Assembly: GCA_002422605.1 (NCBI GenBank) | Contig: DISW01000012.1 | Location: 62,001-126,000 of the forward strand | Direction of reading: 5' to 3' | From: Bacteriovoracaceae bacterium UBA6200 | GTDB taxonomy: Bacteria; Bdellovibrionota; Bacteriovoracia; Bacteriovoracales; Bacteriovoracaceae | DNA length: 64,000 bases | Program-made: the position numbers and the translations under genes | The notes under the pieces: generated by a model | The model's database searches: none | Seen by the model: the letters and a program-made list of their open reading frames with translations, nothing else | Told to the model about the DNA's origin: nothing | In this document: piece after piece, positions 43,034 through 52,447 of the stretch | How the letters are laid out: every line of letters begins with the position of its first letter | Numbering within the stretch: position 1 is the stretch's first letter

Positions 43034-43160
43034 GAGCTGAGGGTGAGAACTCCACAAAAGTTCACAAAAAATCCCAGGAACGAGAAGTTAAACCTATTCG
43101 AAGTTCCTCACAACACCGCACACACACCCTTCCTTGTTCCATTCTCAGCTAGGTTTACTT
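43034..43160 (+). ncRNA. Structured RNA B, sigma-54 dependent homologue of RNA A
   Basis: The outer stem is GCTGAG 43036-43041 with CTCAGC 43144-43149. Hairpin 1 is GAACT 43047-43051 with AGTTC 43059-43063 (loop CCACAAA). ATCCCAGG is conserved. Hairpin 2 is GGAAC 43077-43081 with GTTCC 43103-43107. Loop bases TAAACCTA (43089-43096) are perfectly complementary to the 3' tail TAGGTTTA (43150-43157), allowing a pseudoknot. Unlike RNA A there is no obvious intrinsic terminator; the convergent MAT7 gene ends at 43169, so the true 3' end may lie inside or be made by processing. Confidence 0.75.
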
Positions 43161-43168
43161 TCAAAAAA

Positions 43169-46100
43169 TCAATCAGCCCTAAATGAAACATTATCAAGTG
43201 AGAACCAAGCATTAGATCCATTATAAGCAACTACACAACCACTTGGATCAAGATCAAGTCTGCCAATCGCATTTGCTGATTGAACAGCTACGATGTGACG
43301 ATAATCGGGGCGATAACCCAACGGTAAAGTAGCAATACAAACCTCAGTACCTATTGAACCGTTTTTAACCAGACCTCTTAGATGAACTCTTCCGGTACTA
43401 TCCTTGTAGTATTGAGGTGGTGTGAATGAACCGCCATAAGAAACCCATCCATTTTGGAGCGTTAGATTCTTCCAACTCTCTTGCTGGAGCTTGGTTTGTC
43501 CACCGGACACTTCTAACTTAACGGTTGGAGTACTGGTTCCGATACCCACCTTACCTTCATTGGTTATAACCATTCTATTTTGATGCCCGAAAGCATTGTC
43601 GGCCTTTGTATAAAAATTGAGATCAGATCCAAAGCCGTTAACACCGCCAGCACCAGTGAGATAAGAAGCAATGCCTGAATGAATGCCATGTGTACCATTT
43701 TTACTACCGAAAAGGATCGCGCCTAATTGGTCGTTTAAAGCAGGTGTAGCTCGGTTATTAGTAAAGAGCAAAATCCCATCAGATGAACCTGAAGGAGATT
43801 CATCACCTGAGATTTCGAGTATACGGCTTGCCGAATTAGGGACCCACCCTGCCAAATCGCCAGGAGAAGTCGACCCAATACCAACGTGTCCGGAGCCAGT
43901 AATCCTCATCCTTTCAATCGTCGCAGGATTTCCTGTCGCGATAGGAGCTGTAGAAAACGATAGATGTCCGTTGTTTTGGCCAATTCCACCATTTTGAAGA
44001 ATTCCGTTGATGTTTGCAAAACGTGCATTGATGTTGCCATTATCATTGTGAATGAAGTTTATAGATTGAGTTAGAGATCCAGATGAGAACGTCATGTCTC
44101 TTCCATCAGAACCTTTCAGATGCAGTTTAGCGACTGGTGACAAGGTTCCAACTCCAATATTTCCAGAGTTACTCACAAAAAGTGCATCGACTTTAGAACC
44201 ATCTGCGGAGTCTAAAGAATGTCCGTCATTAGCAACGAATGTTCCTGTAATGGGTTGCCAGAAAATTGCACGAGGATTTGATGTATAGGTATTTACTACT
44301 TTCCAGTAGTGCCCTTTCTTGATGGGAACCGTAGCGGCTGCACGGGCGCCATACTCGGCATATGCCTGTCCATTAAGAACTTCAGTTGTGGGTGGATTGT
44401 TCTCGTCGGAAAGGACTTTATAATAACCATTCCCTGACACAGCATCTACCATAACAAAACCATCTTCTAAGGCTTGATAAACAGTACCTACATTTCTGGT
44501 GATACGAGCTCCGAATTGGCCTGCGCCCCCTCCGGCAAGTTCAACCCAGTTAGTTCCATCGTAAACCATGATTCTATTGGTAGAAGTATTGTAATAAGTC
44601 TGACCGGCCGTACCCGTAGCAGGATTGGCCGCTTGCTGAGGAATATTAATCCCTTCATTCGAAGCAAAATCAAGATTCGAAACAGAAATCGTATTAGGAG
44701 CAATATCCCCGGAGGTAATTGTCCCATCCGCAATTTCAGAGGAAGAAACGGCTCCTGCTTGAATATGACTACCATCCACACTGTCTGAAGTGAGAGCTCC
44801 TCCCCCTCCAGCAGTTGAAGATGCGGGTGCTTGCAGTGAGGCGCTGAAAACAGCGCCGTCAGCAGAACCGCTGGAAACATTAAAATAGGGTTCGATATAA
44901 TCAGTCGTTCCATTGAGATCGACTAAAGTGACAACAGAGGAATGGCTATTTCCGGAGTTAGTTGAACGCGTAAAACGATTTTCGTAAGTGGCACCATTCT
45001 TTCTAATAACAGCAATATTATGTGAGCCTACCGTCTGTCCACTGCCATGAACCTGTAAACTAACAAGGTACTTACCGGCAACTGTAGGTTGAAACCTATC
45101 AGTAGCTAAATCGTAGGTATTCCCAACATCAAATGTCTTACCTGTCATATCTAGCTTGATATCAGTACTTAAGGGACCAGACTGAACTGAACTCATAACG
45201 ACTCGGGAACCTATGAATGAATTTGAATTGGTCCAACCGCCACCGCTAAAATATTCAATCTGACCGCTAGTTGTGTTGAAGATCACAAGACCTGTAACAG
45301 GTGAAACAATCGCATCTCGCTGGGCCTTAGTCATTCTAGGAGGTAAAAAACCTTTAGTCGTCGATTGAACATCGAGCATTGCTGAAGCATTGGCGGCTCC
45401 CCCGATCCCTAAGCTTCCGGTCATTGTGTCGCCGGCCTTAAGCACATAATTTGTACGATCGGTATCTGCATAATTCATCTGAGCTTGAAGCTTCCCAATC
45501 GCGGCCAGAATGGAATCAGATGGAGCGACATCAGAATTCGTAGCTGTTGATATACCGGTTAAAGGTGAACCAATCGTTCGAGCTTCTGTGAAATAACGAT
45601 TCAACATTCCTTCTGCTAATCCATCAGTATTCTGAGGAACGGCCGGGATAGAAGCTTTGGTGGCCGTGACTTGACCCTGGAGTTTTTCGATGGCCGATTC
45701 CATAGAGTCGGCATTGGTAACAACGGCATCTGCTCCAGCTGCAAAACCAGTAATTACAGTGCTGGTCACATCGGAAGCAAAAGTCCCAAGCGAAAGATCC
45801 CCACGGAGATACTGAGAATTAGAACCTAAGGTAATAGAGTCTTGTTTGTTGTCATTTACTGTACTGAGACAATTGCCTCCAGCAATACAAATATCGTTTC
45901 CTGTACTGACCTGAATGTCACCAACTACATCCAATTTTTTAGATGGTGTAGCTGTTCCAATTCCAAGTTCTCCAGTTTCAGTTATAGTCACTCTGGTAAG
46001 GCCATTCGTTTCGAAATGTAGTTGTTGAGAATCATTTGTACCTAGAACAGCGGCCACTCCAAAACTATTTCCGTCTTGATTGAAGAAGGTTCCATTAATA

Positions 46101-48424
46101 GCGCTGAAGGCCGTACAGGTTGGTTTACCAAGAGCACTAAATCCAAAAACATCAGTTGAGGCACAACTAAAAGGCATTAAACTACTTCCCACTCCATCGG
46201 AAACGTAAACCCGATCAGCAGTAAATGCAGTTAATCCTGTTCCCCCTTTCGTCACAGGAACAGTATTGAGATCCATGCCCATGGTACCTGTTCCGTGTGT
46301 GAGGACAAGAGGAGCACTGGCACTTAAGGCCTTATATTCCATTCCTGTGCCGGCAGCATTAACACCTAAAATAGTATTGCTTGCGCCAGGATTGATACCT
46401 AGAACTTTTGTTCCGGAATTGTAACTAACAGGAGCTGTGGTTGTAAAAGCATCCTGTTTATTGGCGAGATCAGTCGTCAGATCTTTAATCTTAGTTTGAT
46501 CAATACTTGCTGTTGGAGAAATATCGTTGTTTGAAATTGTTCCGTCTAAAATTTTCGCTGAGGTTACAGCATCAACATCAATGGTAGCATTTGCAATAGT
46601 ACCAGTTAAATCTCCTCCTACAGTACTTGCAGTTGTGGCCACAGTGCCCCAGGATAAATTTCCGCTACCATCAGTGATAAGAGCATTTCCGCTGCTTCCT
46701 TGTGTGGCCGGAAAGATGAGGGGTAAATTTGCAGTTAAAGAAGCTGGTGCTTGAAGATCAATATAGAAAGCCGTATCTGATTTTAAGCGGAGTTTACCTG
46801 ATGCAGAGAGATCACCTATAACACTTAATTTCGAACCAGGTGAACTTGTTCCTACCCCAACATTTCCATTGTAGTAAATCGATGTATTGTCACCGACCCA
46901 CTTATTCTTATCATCGACATACTTTTTAGTCGCAGCATCAGAGTCGTCACTTGGCACACCTAGACCAGTGACAGTATTTCCACTCATCTGAAGGTTTCCG
47001 CTCAGGGTATCGCCTATTTTTGAGACATAATCTGATTGGGCCGTCGATACTGCCGTCAGATTACCAATTAATTTACCAATAGAAGAAAGCACAGTATCAG
47101 CATCGGTAATTGTTCCATTCGTCGTATCAAGTCCGGCCAAGTCGGTTCCTAGAACTTTTGCTTCAGTAAAATAGAGGCGGCTTCCTTCTGAAACATTATC
47201 TGTCGTTAAATTTGAAATAGAAGTTTGAATAGAAGTTAGAGCAGTTGGTAGGCCCGCAATTTTTGCTTGAGCAATATTAGCACTGCCGGAGATGTCGGCA
47301 TCAACGATAGAACCATCAACGATGTCTGAGGAACCAGTGGATGGCGTTACCCAACTTAAATTGCCGGCCCCATCGGTTCTTAGAACTTGTCCAGCTGCTC
47401 CCGCTCCAGCAGGAAGTGTGAAATAAAAATTTCCGGCAGTGTCCGGGGCTTTTAAACCTATCCATGTTGTGCCGTCATTACTTAGTCTCAACGTTTTCAT
47501 CGAGATGTCGCTGGCATTAGTTATTAAGTCTTGCTTAGCGGCCAAGGCATCAAAAACGGCATTCTGAGATGGGGCCTTGTTAACCTCCCCATTTACAATC
47601 ACGTCTTCCACAATATTAAAACAACGGAGCGACTGATCGGGAGATACATAATGAAGGACCTGATTAGGATCACACTCCTCAGGAGTTATTCCAGTTATAT
47701 CATTACGGGCAAAAGGCAAGACATGAGGGTCTGTTTCTGCTGCGGGAAGAGTATCATCGTCAGAATCCGGAGCCCACGTAGAGCCATTCCATTTTAGAAC
47801 CTGGCCATAACCTGCTCCCATATCACTCAGCTTCGCTGCTGTTACTCCCCCATCCTGAATTCCAATAATCCCAGATTCAGTAATCGTCCCACCATAAAGG
47901 CCATCTGTTGCCGAAATACTTTTAACAGTACCAGTTGATGGCACTACCGGTTCAGCAGCTGTCCAGATCGACCCATTCCAAGTTAACACTTGTCCTTCAG
48001 CTGTTCCTTTGATGGACAACTGCTTAGCAAAGTTCGACATGATAGCGTAAGGAATTGAATGGAGCGCTTGGAAAGAATAAATTCTTGGAGTTGACGGAGT
48101 TAAGTCTGTCACTCGTATGGCGATAGAATTTCCAACAGGTGTTTCAGCTAAAACTTTTTCCAATGTATGAGGAGAACAATCAAAAGCAATCTTGGTATGG
48201 AAAACACCATTCACCAAATCAACATTGGGTGTTTCTTTGCTACAAAGAATGGCGGAAAGATCATCAGTATAGGCCAGATCGAATCGAAGCTTTGCTTGGC
48301 CACTTACTGGTGAACCGTTAGGATTAACAAGCCGACCTGAATAACTTAACGAGTTTGATCCCCACACCTCTGGTGATAAAATAATGAATAAAATTATGAG
48401 GAAAGTATAATGTCTCAATCGCAC
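43169..48424 (-). CDS. MAT7: MAT-type fibre protein with C1q-like domain and fibre-end tip
   Basis: The longest fibre, 1751 residues, starting at GTG 48424. The anchor domain (SLSYSGRLVNPNGSPVSG) is followed by the block-2 module SATDGLYGGTITESGIIG and the Cys pair CDPNQVLHYVSPDQSLRC. A C1q-like domain spans about 1073-1198 (GKYLVSLQVHGSG, HNIAVIRKNGATYENRF). Several GVGT/GIGT..P shaft repeats follow. The tip, about 1650-1751 (NGWVSYGG, PQYYKDSTGRVHLRGLVKNG), resembles a domain at the ends of phage fibres and baseplate proteins. No S74 or collar domain. It has its own promoter module upstream. Confidence 0.88.
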   Translation of the reverse strand: MRLRHYTFLIILFIILSPEVWGSNSLSYSGRLVNPNGSPVSGQAKLRFDLAYTDDLSAILCSKETPNVDLVNGVFHTKIAFDCSPHTLEKVLAETPVGNSIAIRVTDLTPSTPRIYSFQALHSIPYAIMSNFAKQLSIKGTAEGQVLTWNGSIWTAAEPVVPSTGTVKSISATDGLYGGTITESGIIGIQDGGVTAAKLSDMGAGYGQVLKWNGSTWAPDSDDDTLPAAETDPHVLPFARNDITGITPEECDPNQVLHYVSPDQSLRCFNIVEDVIVNGEVNKAPSQNAVFDALAAKQDLITNASDISMKTLRLSNDGTTWIGLKAPDTAGNFYFTLPAGAGAAGQVLRTDGAGNLSWVTPSTGSSDIVDGSIVDADISGSANIAQAKIAGLPTALTSIQTSISNLTTDNVSEGSRLYFTEAKVLGTDLAGLDTTNGTITDADTVLSSIGKLIGNLTAVSTAQSDYVSKIGDTLSGNLQMSGNTVTGLGVPSDDSDAATKKYVDDKNKWVGDNTSIYYNGNVGVGTSSPGSKLSVIGDLSASGKLRLKSDTAFYIDLQAPASLTANLPLIFPATQGSSGNALITDGSGNLSWGTVATTASTVGGDLTGTIANATIDVDAVTSAKILDGTISNNDISPTASIDQTKIKDLTTDLANKQDAFTTTAPVSYNSGTKVLGINPGASNTILGVNAAGTGMEYKALSASAPLVLTHGTGTMGMDLNTVPVTKGGTGLTAFTADRVYVSDGVGSSLMPFSCASTDVFGFSALGKPTCTAFSAINGTFFNQDGNSFGVAAVLGTNDSQQLHFETNGLTRVTITETGELGIGTATPSKKLDVVGDIQVSTGNDICIAGGNCLSTVNDNKQDSITLGSNSQYLRGDLSLGTFASDVTSTVITGFAAGADAVVTNADSMESAIEKLQGQVTATKASIPAVPQNTDGLAEGMLNRYFTEARTIGSPLTGISTATNSDVAPSDSILAAIGKLQAQMNYADTDRTNYVLKAGDTMTGSLGIGGAANASAMLDVQSTTKGFLPPRMTKAQRDAIVSPVTGLVIFNTTSGQIEYFSGGGWTNSNSFIGSRVVMSSVQSGPLSTDIKLDMTGKTFDVGNTYDLATDRFQPTVAGKYLVSLQVHGSGQTVGSHNIAVIRKNGATYENRFTRSTNSGNSHSSVVTLVDLNGTTDYIEPYFNVSSGSADGAVFSASLQAPASSTAGGGGALTSDSVDGSHIQAGAVSSSEIADGTITSGDIAPNTISVSNLDFASNEGINIPQQAANPATGTAGQTYYNTSTNRIMVYDGTNWVELAGGGAGQFGARITRNVGTVYQALEDGFVMVDAVSGNGYYKVLSDENNPPTTEVLNGQAYAEYGARAAATVPIKKGHYWKVVNTYTSNPRAIFWQPITGTFVANDGHSLDSADGSKVDALFVSNSGNIGVGTLSPVAKLHLKGSDGRDMTFSSGSLTQSINFIHNDNGNINARFANINGILQNGGIGQNNGHLSFSTAPIATGNPATIERMRITGSGHVGIGSTSPGDLAGWVPNSASRILEISGDESPSGSSDGILLFTNNRATPALNDQLGAILFGSKNGTHGIHSGIASYLTGAGGVNGFGSDLNFYTKADNAFGHQNRMVITNEGKVGIGTSTPTVKLEVSGGQTKLQQESWKNLTLQNGWVSYGGSFTPPQYYKDSTGRVHLRGLVKNGSIGTEVCIATLPLGYRPDYRHIVAVQSANAIGRLDLDPSGCVVAYNGSNAWFSLDNVSFRAD

Positions 48425-48450
48425 CCTAACTGGTTGAATTGAATATATTA

Positions 48451-48499
48451 ATTATAAGGTAAATTGTTGATTTATTAGAAAGTGTTAAATATTGCCTAA
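48451..48499 (-). promoter_or_regulatory. Promoter module of MAT7
   Basis: On the minus strand: TTAGGCAATATTTAACA (48499-48483), exactly 25 bases, then TTATAAT (48457-48451) as -10. The same layout with the same 25-base gap precedes MAT9 and MAT10. Confidence 0.6.
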
Positions 48500-48594
48500 T
48501 AAGTCACTGAGAACAGATAGAGGGGCATGATATTTTTTATTAAGCGACTACTAAGTTGCCAATACTTGTTGTCATAAAGGCAAAGTTTGCCGTT

Positions 48595-51500
48595 TTAAGG
48601 GAGCATTTTACAGCATCGATATTTGTAAGATTGGGCGTTAGTCCCACAGCTTGAAAGATTATCTCCATGAACAACAAGAAAGTTCTCATGGTAACCGTTT
48701 GATGTTGGTTGTAGGCATGCGCCAGCAGCCCATTGCTTTTCTGTCGAGACATCATTCCAACTGCACGTCGGACTATTTAAAGCGTCACAAGCAAAAATGA
48801 CATCTGAAGGACACATGACTCTTCCTTGAGAGCTACAAGTATTGAGAGCTGCACTACGAGTAGCAGCTGGCCGGTCAGTTTTTTCCATACACCAACCTGC
48901 AAATAACTCCATATCACCAGGACATTGAGTGACTTTGATACTTCCTACAACATGAAGAGTTTCTGTTGGATTAATCGTTCCGATTCCTACTCGCTGAGTT
49001 GGAGTGGCCCTTAGAACACTTACTTCAGTACCTGCTGTTGCATCTCCAGCCTTAATGGTAAAACCAGACTCACCACTTACAACCAAATCGCCTGTACCAA
49101 ATTGACGAATTTCATTACCATCCATCGCCAGATACTGATTTTCAGCATTACTAATCACAAGACCAGCAGTATTCATTTGAGCAGAAGCTCCCCCAATCGT
49201 TCCACCATGAGTTGTGTGGAGATGCATGAGACCAGTTGGAGTATTAGTTCCAACACCGATTTGGCCTTCGGATTTAATTGTCATCCTGTCAGTTGCATTA
49301 GTACTAAAGGCCATGGATCCATTAGTGCTTGTAGAACCACGATAAAAATTAATGCCGGCATTTTCAAAAGCAGAGTTATAGAGAATACCAAACTTGGCCA
49401 GCAAGTCTCCATCATTGTTCGTAGAAGCTCCGGTTCTTGTCTGTAATGTGAAGCTTGGATCGGCACCTCTGACTAAAGTTGCTGTTGCAGTATTTGGTGA
49501 AGAAACCGATGCTAAGCCTACATCCAAAAGAGATTCAGGAGAAATCACTCCAATGCCTACGTGTCCAGAAGGCAGTATAGTCATAAGAGGAAGAGTATTA
49601 TTTTTAACCTGTAAAACCGGACGATTCGTCAAAGCTCCTGAATCATGACGACCGGCCAACACCATTACAGGAACTGAACCTGTGTCATCTCCAGAAAAGA
49701 TATCTGAGTAAAAGCCAGAAAATCTATTAGGACCTCCGGCAGGACGAGAATTAATAAGGGGTGAAAAAGATGAAGCAACACTTCCAGCATCCCCTAGAGT
49801 CAGAAAGCCTGTTGGTGCAGAAGCATCACTTACGCGAAAACCAGAACCAATATCCGGAATTTCAGCATGAACTTTGGCCGCGGGTAAAATTGTTCCGACT
49901 CCAACATTACCACTATTATAATAAAGATGAGTTAAATTCTTACTCCAATGTCCCGTGGCTTCGAAGGCTGCCTTATTAGCAATAATTTGACCTTCTAATT
50001 TCCCTAGGGCCTCAATCAGATTATCAGTATTAGCGAGTGGTAAAGCGCTACCAACAGTATAGGTACTCATCAGGGCCTCTCTTACCCGTGAGTCTAAGAA
50101 ATAGAGATTAGACCCTTCAGTCACTGCTGAGGTATTTAATGTTTGCCAGGTCTTGTCGCCTCTCCAATATTGAGAAGTGGTACCAGCCGAGATTGTTGGC
50201 TCTTTATTACCCAATTGAGTGGTAAGACCACTTACTTTAGCTTCAGGAATTTCTCCATCAAGCAGACTGAGTTTTTCATATGTCACACTGCTGTTAGCAA
50301 TTTCAGAAGTTCCAACAGCATTGGCATTGAGTTGGGCATTTGCAATTGATCCATTCAAGTCGCCACCTACAGTTGAAGCCGTCGTTGCAACCGAAGACCA
50401 AGACAAATTACCATTACCATCAGTAATTAAGGCATTCCCGCTACTCCCTTTAGTATTAGGAAGTATCAAGGGAATATTTTCTGCCAGAGAAGCAGGTGCC
50501 TGAAATTCCAGATAGTAGTTGGTATTCGATTTGAGCCGCATTTGACCTGTTAGGGAAACATTCCCATTACTTCCATCCAGGCGAAAACGTTCAACCAAAT
50601 CGTAGGAAGTACCATTCCATGTATGGCTATAGAAACGTAAAGGATAAGAAGGATCGCTTGAGAAGCGTAAACTGAGAGCGTGGGGACTACTTAAAGTGAA
50701 GTTCTCTGAAGCGATATTATTGTAAAGTCCAGAGAAGTATCTTTCAGATGTTTGTATATGAGTCGTGTGCATGGATAAGACAGGCATATTATTATCACTA
50801 AGCTCAGGAAGGAGATGAAGTGTTCCTGCAACAGCTAAGCGAGCAGCCGGTGTGTCCGTCCCTATTCCAACATTTCCATCATTATAGTAGATATCATTAA
50901 CGTTTTCGGTCCATTTACTTGCGTTAAGAGCAGTCTGTTCATCTACATACTGTTTAGTTGCAGCATCACTATCATTAGAAGGAACACCAAGTCCCGTGAC
51001 AAGATTTCCACTCATCACCAGATCACCAGTCATTGAACCGCCGCCCTTCTCAAGATAATTTACTTGATTGGCCGCCAGGGTATCAACGGCCCCAGAAAGA
51101 GTATTCGCATTCCCGACAATCTTATTAAAAGCAACTAAAAGCGAATCCATGGCGGCCACAGTACCGGTGGTAGGGGTTAATCCAGTTAAGGGTGCCTGAA
51201 GTACTCTATCGTTTGTAAAATATTTATTGGTTGTTCCTTCCGCCACATCATCAGTTTTAAGGTTTGTGATTCTGGTATCCATTGAAGCTAAGTCTGAGTC
51301 AAGACCACTTATCTTCGACTTCGAAAGAGCACCATCGGCCACGTGAGAATTAGTGATTGAGTTCGCTGCAATATCGCTACCATTAACTCCAGTATCTCCC
51401 CATATTAAATTCCCCGAAGATCCGAGCTTTAAAACCTGACCATTCGTGCCCATGAGAGGAAGTGTATAAGAGATGTTACCGCCGCCAGGAGGGGCTTCTA

Positions 51501-52431
51501 AGGCAACCCAAGATGAATCAGTATGAGTGAGCTTTAGGGAAGATTCGATTGTATCTTGTTTAAGAGCAAGAGCATCAGCAACTGCTTTCTGTGAGGGGGC
51601 GAGATTCGTTTTGGTTTCATCAATGTCGTCATTAACTAAATCAAAACATTCAAGACTATCAGTAAGAAGGATATAACGTAATACCTGATGACCACCACAT
51701 GTAGGGGCCGGTGTTAAAGGGTCGTTATTCAGTGCAAACTTTCGAACATTGCTCTCGGCGACTCCGTTATCTTCATCAACTCCTGCTGTCCAGGTTGTTC
51801 CATTCCACTTTAAAACCTGGCCAGTAGTTAAGGCCCCCATTGAATCAAGTTTATTTGACGTTACTCCACCATCAGCAATACCAATTGACCCTGAAGTCGT
51901 AATGGTTCCACCATATAGTCCATCACCAACAGTTATGCTTGTCATCGTTCCACTTGAGGAGGCAGCAAGATCGGCCGGAGCCCACTTCTCACCATCCCAA
52001 GAGAGAACTTGCCCTTGAGTAGCATCCATTTGAACAAGCTGCTTACTTGTCTGGGACAAGACTGAAAGAGGCATAGAATGCAAGGCCTGAAATGGATACT
52101 GTTTGTTCGCTGTTTCATCCGTTACACGTATTGCAATAGAGTTAAACGGAGGTATTTTTTCCAATACTTTTAAGAGAGTGGATGAAGGACAGGTGGGAGT
52201 TAATTTAGCGTGAAAAACACCATGACTTAAAGAAATATTTGATAACTGTTGTGAGCACAAAATGACGTTTAGATCATTTGTGTAAGCAAGTTCAAATTTT
52301 AAATTAACATTTCCCGTAACGGGTGAACCGTTCTGATTCACTAATCGGCCAGAATAGCTTAATGATTCCGATCCCAGTACTGGAAGAGTTAGCGTTAATA
52401 TAAAAAAAACAATTGTGAGCGTCTTAAACAT
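48595..52431 (-). CDS. MAT8: MAT-type fibre protein with ten-cysteine tip
   Basis: About 1278 residues from ATG 52431. A longer frame to 52509 was rejected because it runs into the MAT9 end and hides the signal peptide MFKTLTIVFFILTLTLPVLG. The anchor domain is SLSYSGRLVNQNGSPVTG, and the shaft carries the block-2 DGLYGGTITTSGSIG module. The tip, about 1165-1278, begins CPGDMELFAGWCMEKTD and contains ten cysteines ending CC near the C-terminus, with WNDVSTEKQWAAGACL in between. This looks like a disulphide-rich, possibly lectin-like binding domain; its family was not identified. It starts 16 bases after MAT9 ends, so they form an operon. Confidence 0.87.
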   Translation of the reverse strand: MFKTLTIVFFILTLTLPVLGSESLSYSGRLVNQNGSPVTGNVNLKFELAYTNDLNVILCSQQLSNISLSHGVFHAKLTPTCPSSTLLKVLEKIPPFNSIAIRVTDETANKQYPFQALHSMPLSVLSQTSKQLVQMDATQGQVLSWDGEKWAPADLAASSSGTMTSITVGDGLYGGTITTSGSIGIADGGVTSNKLDSMGALTTGQVLKWNGTTWTAGVDEDNGVAESNVRKFALNNDPLTPAPTCGGHQVLRYILLTDSLECFDLVNDDIDETKTNLAPSQKAVADALALKQDTIESSLKLTHTDSSWVALEAPPGGGNISYTLPLMGTNGQVLKLGSSGNLIWGDTGVNGSDIAANSITNSHVADGALSKSKISGLDSDLASMDTRITNLKTDDVAEGTTNKYFTNDRVLQAPLTGLTPTTGTVAAMDSLLVAFNKIVGNANTLSGAVDTLAANQVNYLEKGGGSMTGDLVMSGNLVTGLGVPSNDSDAATKQYVDEQTALNASKWTENVNDIYYNDGNVGIGTDTPAARLAVAGTLHLLPELSDNNMPVLSMHTTHIQTSERYFSGLYNNIASENFTLSSPHALSLRFSSDPSYPLRFYSHTWNGTSYDLVERFRLDGSNGNVSLTGQMRLKSNTNYYLEFQAPASLAENIPLILPNTKGSSGNALITDGNGNLSWSSVATTASTVGGDLNGSIANAQLNANAVGTSEIANSSVTYEKLSLLDGEIPEAKVSGLTTQLGNKEPTISAGTTSQYWRGDKTWQTLNTSAVTEGSNLYFLDSRVREALMSTYTVGSALPLANTDNLIEALGKLEGQIIANKAAFEATGHWSKNLTHLYYNSGNVGVGTILPAAKVHAEIPDIGSGFRVSDASAPTGFLTLGDAGSVASSFSPLINSRPAGGPNRFSGFYSDIFSGDDTGSVPVMVLAGRHDSGALTNRPVLQVKNNTLPLMTILPSGHVGIGVISPESLLDVGLASVSSPNTATATLVRGADPSFTLQTRTGASTNNDGDLLAKFGILYNSAFENAGINFYRGSTSTNGSMAFSTNATDRMTIKSEGQIGVGTNTPTGLMHLHTTHGGTIGGASAQMNTAGLVISNAENQYLAMDGNEIRQFGTGDLVVSGESGFTIKAGDATAGTEVSVLRATPTQRVGIGTINPTETLHVVGSIKVTQCPGDMELFAGWCMEKTDRPAATRSAALNTCSSQGRVMCPSDVIFACDALNSPTCSWNDVSTEKQWAAGACLQPTSNGYHENFLVVHGDNLSSCGTNAQSYKYRCCKMLP

Positions 52432-52447
52432 TTCTTTCGTTCTTTTG

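Noticed and set aside
40402..43160. RNA A/B as 4.5S SRP RNA, tmRNA, 5S rRNA or a cyclic-di-GMP riboswitch
   Set aside because: The SRP GGAAGGAAGC loop, tmRNA TPsiC/CCA parts and GEMM core bases are all absent.
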